The notes under the pieces are model-generated. The model was not told the DNA's origin, did not search any database, and worked only from the letters and a program-made list of their open reading frames with translations. A stretch of DNA of 64,000 nucleotides, from the NCBI RefSeq assembly GCF_000524475.1, contig NZ_BAVQ01000004.1, positions 1-64,000 of the forward strand. Direction: 5' to 3'. Below are positions 62,623 to 64,000 of this stretch, one piece after another. Source of the stretch: Tomitella biformata AHU 1821. GTDB taxonomy: Bacteria > Actinomycetota > Actinomycetes > Mycobacteriales > Mycobacteriaceae. Each line of letters opens with the position of its first letter. Position 1 is the stretch's first letter. The translations under genes and the position numbers were made by a program.

Positions 62623-63714
62623 GTGAGCGGCGACGGGACGACAGGGGTAGATGCTGACCACGACGACCGCCCTTGTCCGATACGTGCATCGGACATCACG
62701 AACACGTCGATACCGAGGCGGGATCGGCACACGTGGTCACTGTTCGAGGACTGGTGCACCGCCCATGGCGAACCCCCATTGGCGGCCTCTCCTGAGTCAC
62801 TTGCTCGGTTCCTGTATGCGCACCCCGCCGCGCCGACGACCCAACGCCGCCGGATCGCGGTGATCGACTCCGCTCATCATCGGCATCTATTACCTCCTCC
62901 AGGGCGCGCTGAGACCGTCCGGGCTGCGCTGGATGGGGCCCGCACGTCGCGCCTGCAGGAGGTGGCAGCCGTGATCGGCGGAATCATCGCCCGACTCCCC
63001 GAATACGGTTGGCCGTCAGCGTTGTTCGCGCGCAGAGACGCGCTGATCCTCACGCTCGCTACGACAGGTCTGCCGTACACGCAGATCGCGGCCCTGCGGG
63101 CATGCGATGTCACCGCCGATGCGGGTCTCGACGCCCTTCGCATCGAGACAGGCCGCGGCGTTCATACCCTCACCTCCCTCGCGCTGGCGGGGACGGGCAT
63201 TTCTCCGCGCACGGTGTACCAGCGCTGGTGTGAGGTGCTCGGCCATCAGGCCCGGTATCCGAGCACCCGAATGCTCGCCGACGCTTTCGATGCCGTGGAC
63301 GGCACCGGGCTCGGCGGATACGACCGGTATTTCGACCCGGCCGGTCAACATCCGCTGTCAACTGCGATCGACCGGTGGGGCCACACCCCGTTGGCTGCGA
63401 CCCCGCTGACCGCCCGCGCGGTAGCGGGCATCGTGCGAATGCACTGGGACGGAAGGGCACCCACCCACCTGCAGCCCAGTGCGCGGTCACAACAGCCGGA
63501 GCAGAGCACTGCACCGGATCCAGTACCGCGGGTCGTGCTCGACCCCGGCTACTACGAACGCGGAACGCTTGCGCGTAGACACGCCCACGGTCTTCTCGAT
63601 GACCTGGACTCCGTCCTCGCCGATGTCGAAACCCGCGCGGACAGCCTGTTGGAAGCACTCGTCGACTTTCTCGCATCGGCGACCACACACGTGCCGACCG
63701 ACACCGTCGAGTGA
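62623..63714 (+). CDS. tyrosine-recombinase-like protein lacking catalytic residues
   Basis: A 363-residue protein that resembles its upstream neighbour in fold: a SAM-like N-terminus (RDRHTWSLFEDWCTAHGEPP) and a helical core (ALFARRDALILTLATTGLPY). At the point where the catalytic arginine should follow 'TG', it has LPYTQIAALRACDV; no HxxR box and no tyrosine motif at the end could be found. The C-terminal ~70 residues are helical and acidic (LDDLDSVLADVETRADSLLE). It may act as an accessory or directionality partner of the active recombinase. GTG at 62623, 20 bp after the recombinase stop, is the best start; other starts lie in the recombinase gene. Confidence 0.7.
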   Translation: MSGDGTTGVDADHDDRPCPIRASDITNTSIPRRDRHTWSLFEDWCTAHGEPPLAASPESLARFLYAHPAAPTTQRRRIAVIDSAHHRHLLPPPGRAETVRAALDGARTSRLQEVAAVIGGIIARLPEYGWPSALFARRDALILTLATTGLPYTQIAALRACDVTADAGLDALRIETGRGVHTLTSLALAGTGISPRTVYQRWCEVLGHQARYPSTRMLADAFDAVDGTGLGGYDRYFDPAGQHPLSTAIDRWGHTPLAATPLTARAVAGIVRMHWDGRAPTHLQPSARSQQPEQSTAPDPVPRVVLDPGYYERGTLARRHAHGLLDDLDSVLADVETRADSLLEALVDFLASATTHVPTDTVE

Positions 63715-63818
63715 CTAGTGGTTGGTACTCCGGTTTGCACACACTCTTCTTCTCATGGCAGGGAGGCGGCGACGTCTCCGACATCTCCGAGACGAAGATC
63801 GATCAGGTTGCGGACGTC

Positions 63819-63837
63819 GACCCCGTTCTGCGGGGTC
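63819..63837 (-). terminator. hairpin at the end of the AraC-type gene
   Basis: GACCCCG-TTCTG-CGGGGTC, 7-bp perfect stem, just after and touching the AraC stop codon on the reverse strand. The rest of 63715-63836 shows no gene. Confidence 0.55.
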
Positions 63838-64000
63838 TACGTCGAAACCGGGTCGTCCGAGAGTCGGAGATTTCGGAAATCTTTCGGAGAGCGTCCGGTC
63901 CAGCGTTTGAAGGCGTGAGAGAAGTTGGCGAGGTCGCTGTATCCGAGTTCGGTAGCGATCTCGCTGACCGAAACCGATCGGTCGAGGAGCCGTAGCATCG
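63837..64000 (-). CDS. AraC-family transcriptional regulator, partial (C-terminal end)
   Basis: The reverse strand is open from the window edge to TAG at 63837-63839. It reads LLDRSVSVSEIATELGYSDL and ANFSHAFKRWTGRSPKDFRN, the second helix-turn-helix of an AraC regulator with its closing motif. The N-terminal part lies beyond the window. It is convergent with the recombinase-like gene. It could be cargo of the transposon or the first gene beyond it. Confidence 0.9.
   Translation of the reverse strand, partial: MLRLLDRSVSVSEIATELGYSDLANFSHAFKRWTGRSPKDFRNLRLSDDPVST

Larger units (their letters stand above)
57248..64000 (+). mobile_element. Tn402/Tn5053-like transposon, left part (right end outside window)
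   Basis: Order: terminal repeat, tniA, tniB, tniQ, tyrosine recombinase, recombinase-like protein. The first three genes and the repeat are the standard transposition module. The usual serine resolvase tniR is absent. No second terminal repeat (complement of TTCAGAAGACGGCTGCAC) was found up to 64000, so the element probably continues. Whether the AraC gene at the right edge is cargo cannot be decided. Confidence 0.8.

Noticed and set aside
63715-64000. Right terminal repeat of the transposon
   Set aside because: No complement of TTCAGAAGACGGCTGCAC is present before the window edge.

Overview
The window is high-GC DNA from an actinobacterium, most likely a mycolic-acid producer of the order Mycobacteriales. 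The evidence is a secreted cutinase-family esterase, an IdeR/DtxR-type iron box, an Eis-type acetyltransferase, long FadE and FadD lipid enzymes, a GlnR-type box in front of nirBD, frequent GTG starts, and genes that appear leaderless. No rRNA, tRNA or CRISPR array was found. The genus cannot be settled from sequence reading alone.

Positions 1-32.4 kb are mostly ordinary chromosome. They hold an iron-siderophore binding lipoprotein with its iron box, a phosphatase, a cutinase, and glutamate synthase gltBD. A TetR regulator faces a short-chain dehydrogenase across two palindromic operators. Next come an aldehyde dehydrogenase, a YibE/F membrane protein, a flavin monooxygenase and the cysteine pair cysK-cysE. 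Stress and membrane proteins (DUF308, MscS) follow, then an acyl-CoA dehydrogenase, several oxidoreductases, an acyl-CoA ligase and an Eis-like acetyltransferase. Decayed genes lie between them: two metal/siderophore binding proteins, a partial DUF308 copy, a small membrane protein with an in-frame amber codon, and a dispanin-like gene.

Positions 32.4-41.3 kb form a compact catabolic cluster that reads as mevalonate use. It contains a degradative-type class II HMG-CoA reductase, HMG-CoA lyase, a TctA-family permease with a small membrane partner, a GAF-PucR regulator coupled to a small monooxygenase, an IclR regulator and a two-subunit acetoacetate CoA-transferase. The proposed flow is mevalonate uptake, oxidation to HMG-CoA, cleavage to acetyl-CoA and acetoacetate, and activation of acetoacetate. 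The substrate of the permease is an inference.

Positions 41.3-47.9 kb hold a DsbA-like oxidoreductase, a TetR regulator with paired operators, and the nitrite assimilation block nirB-nirD, an NnaR-type uroporphyrinogen-III-synthase/DNA-binding protein, and a CbiX-like chelatase. A GlnR box precedes nirB.

From about 48 kb to the right edge the DNA is accessory. Positions 48-57 kb are a patchwork: two intact and one decayed serine recombinase, IS3 and IS1380 remnants, a DUF4839 protein, and five lower-GC genes for lipoproteins or other exported proteins. At 57,248 begins a Tn402/Tn5053-like transposon. Its terminal repeat has three TniA-site-like repeats, followed by tniA-tniB-tniQ. Two tyrosine-recombinase-like genes occupy the place where a serine resolvase (tniR) is usual. 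The left end lies just beyond the probable res region of a resident resolvase gene, matching the res-site targeting known for this transposon family. Its right end lies beyond the window, where a partial AraC regulator begins.
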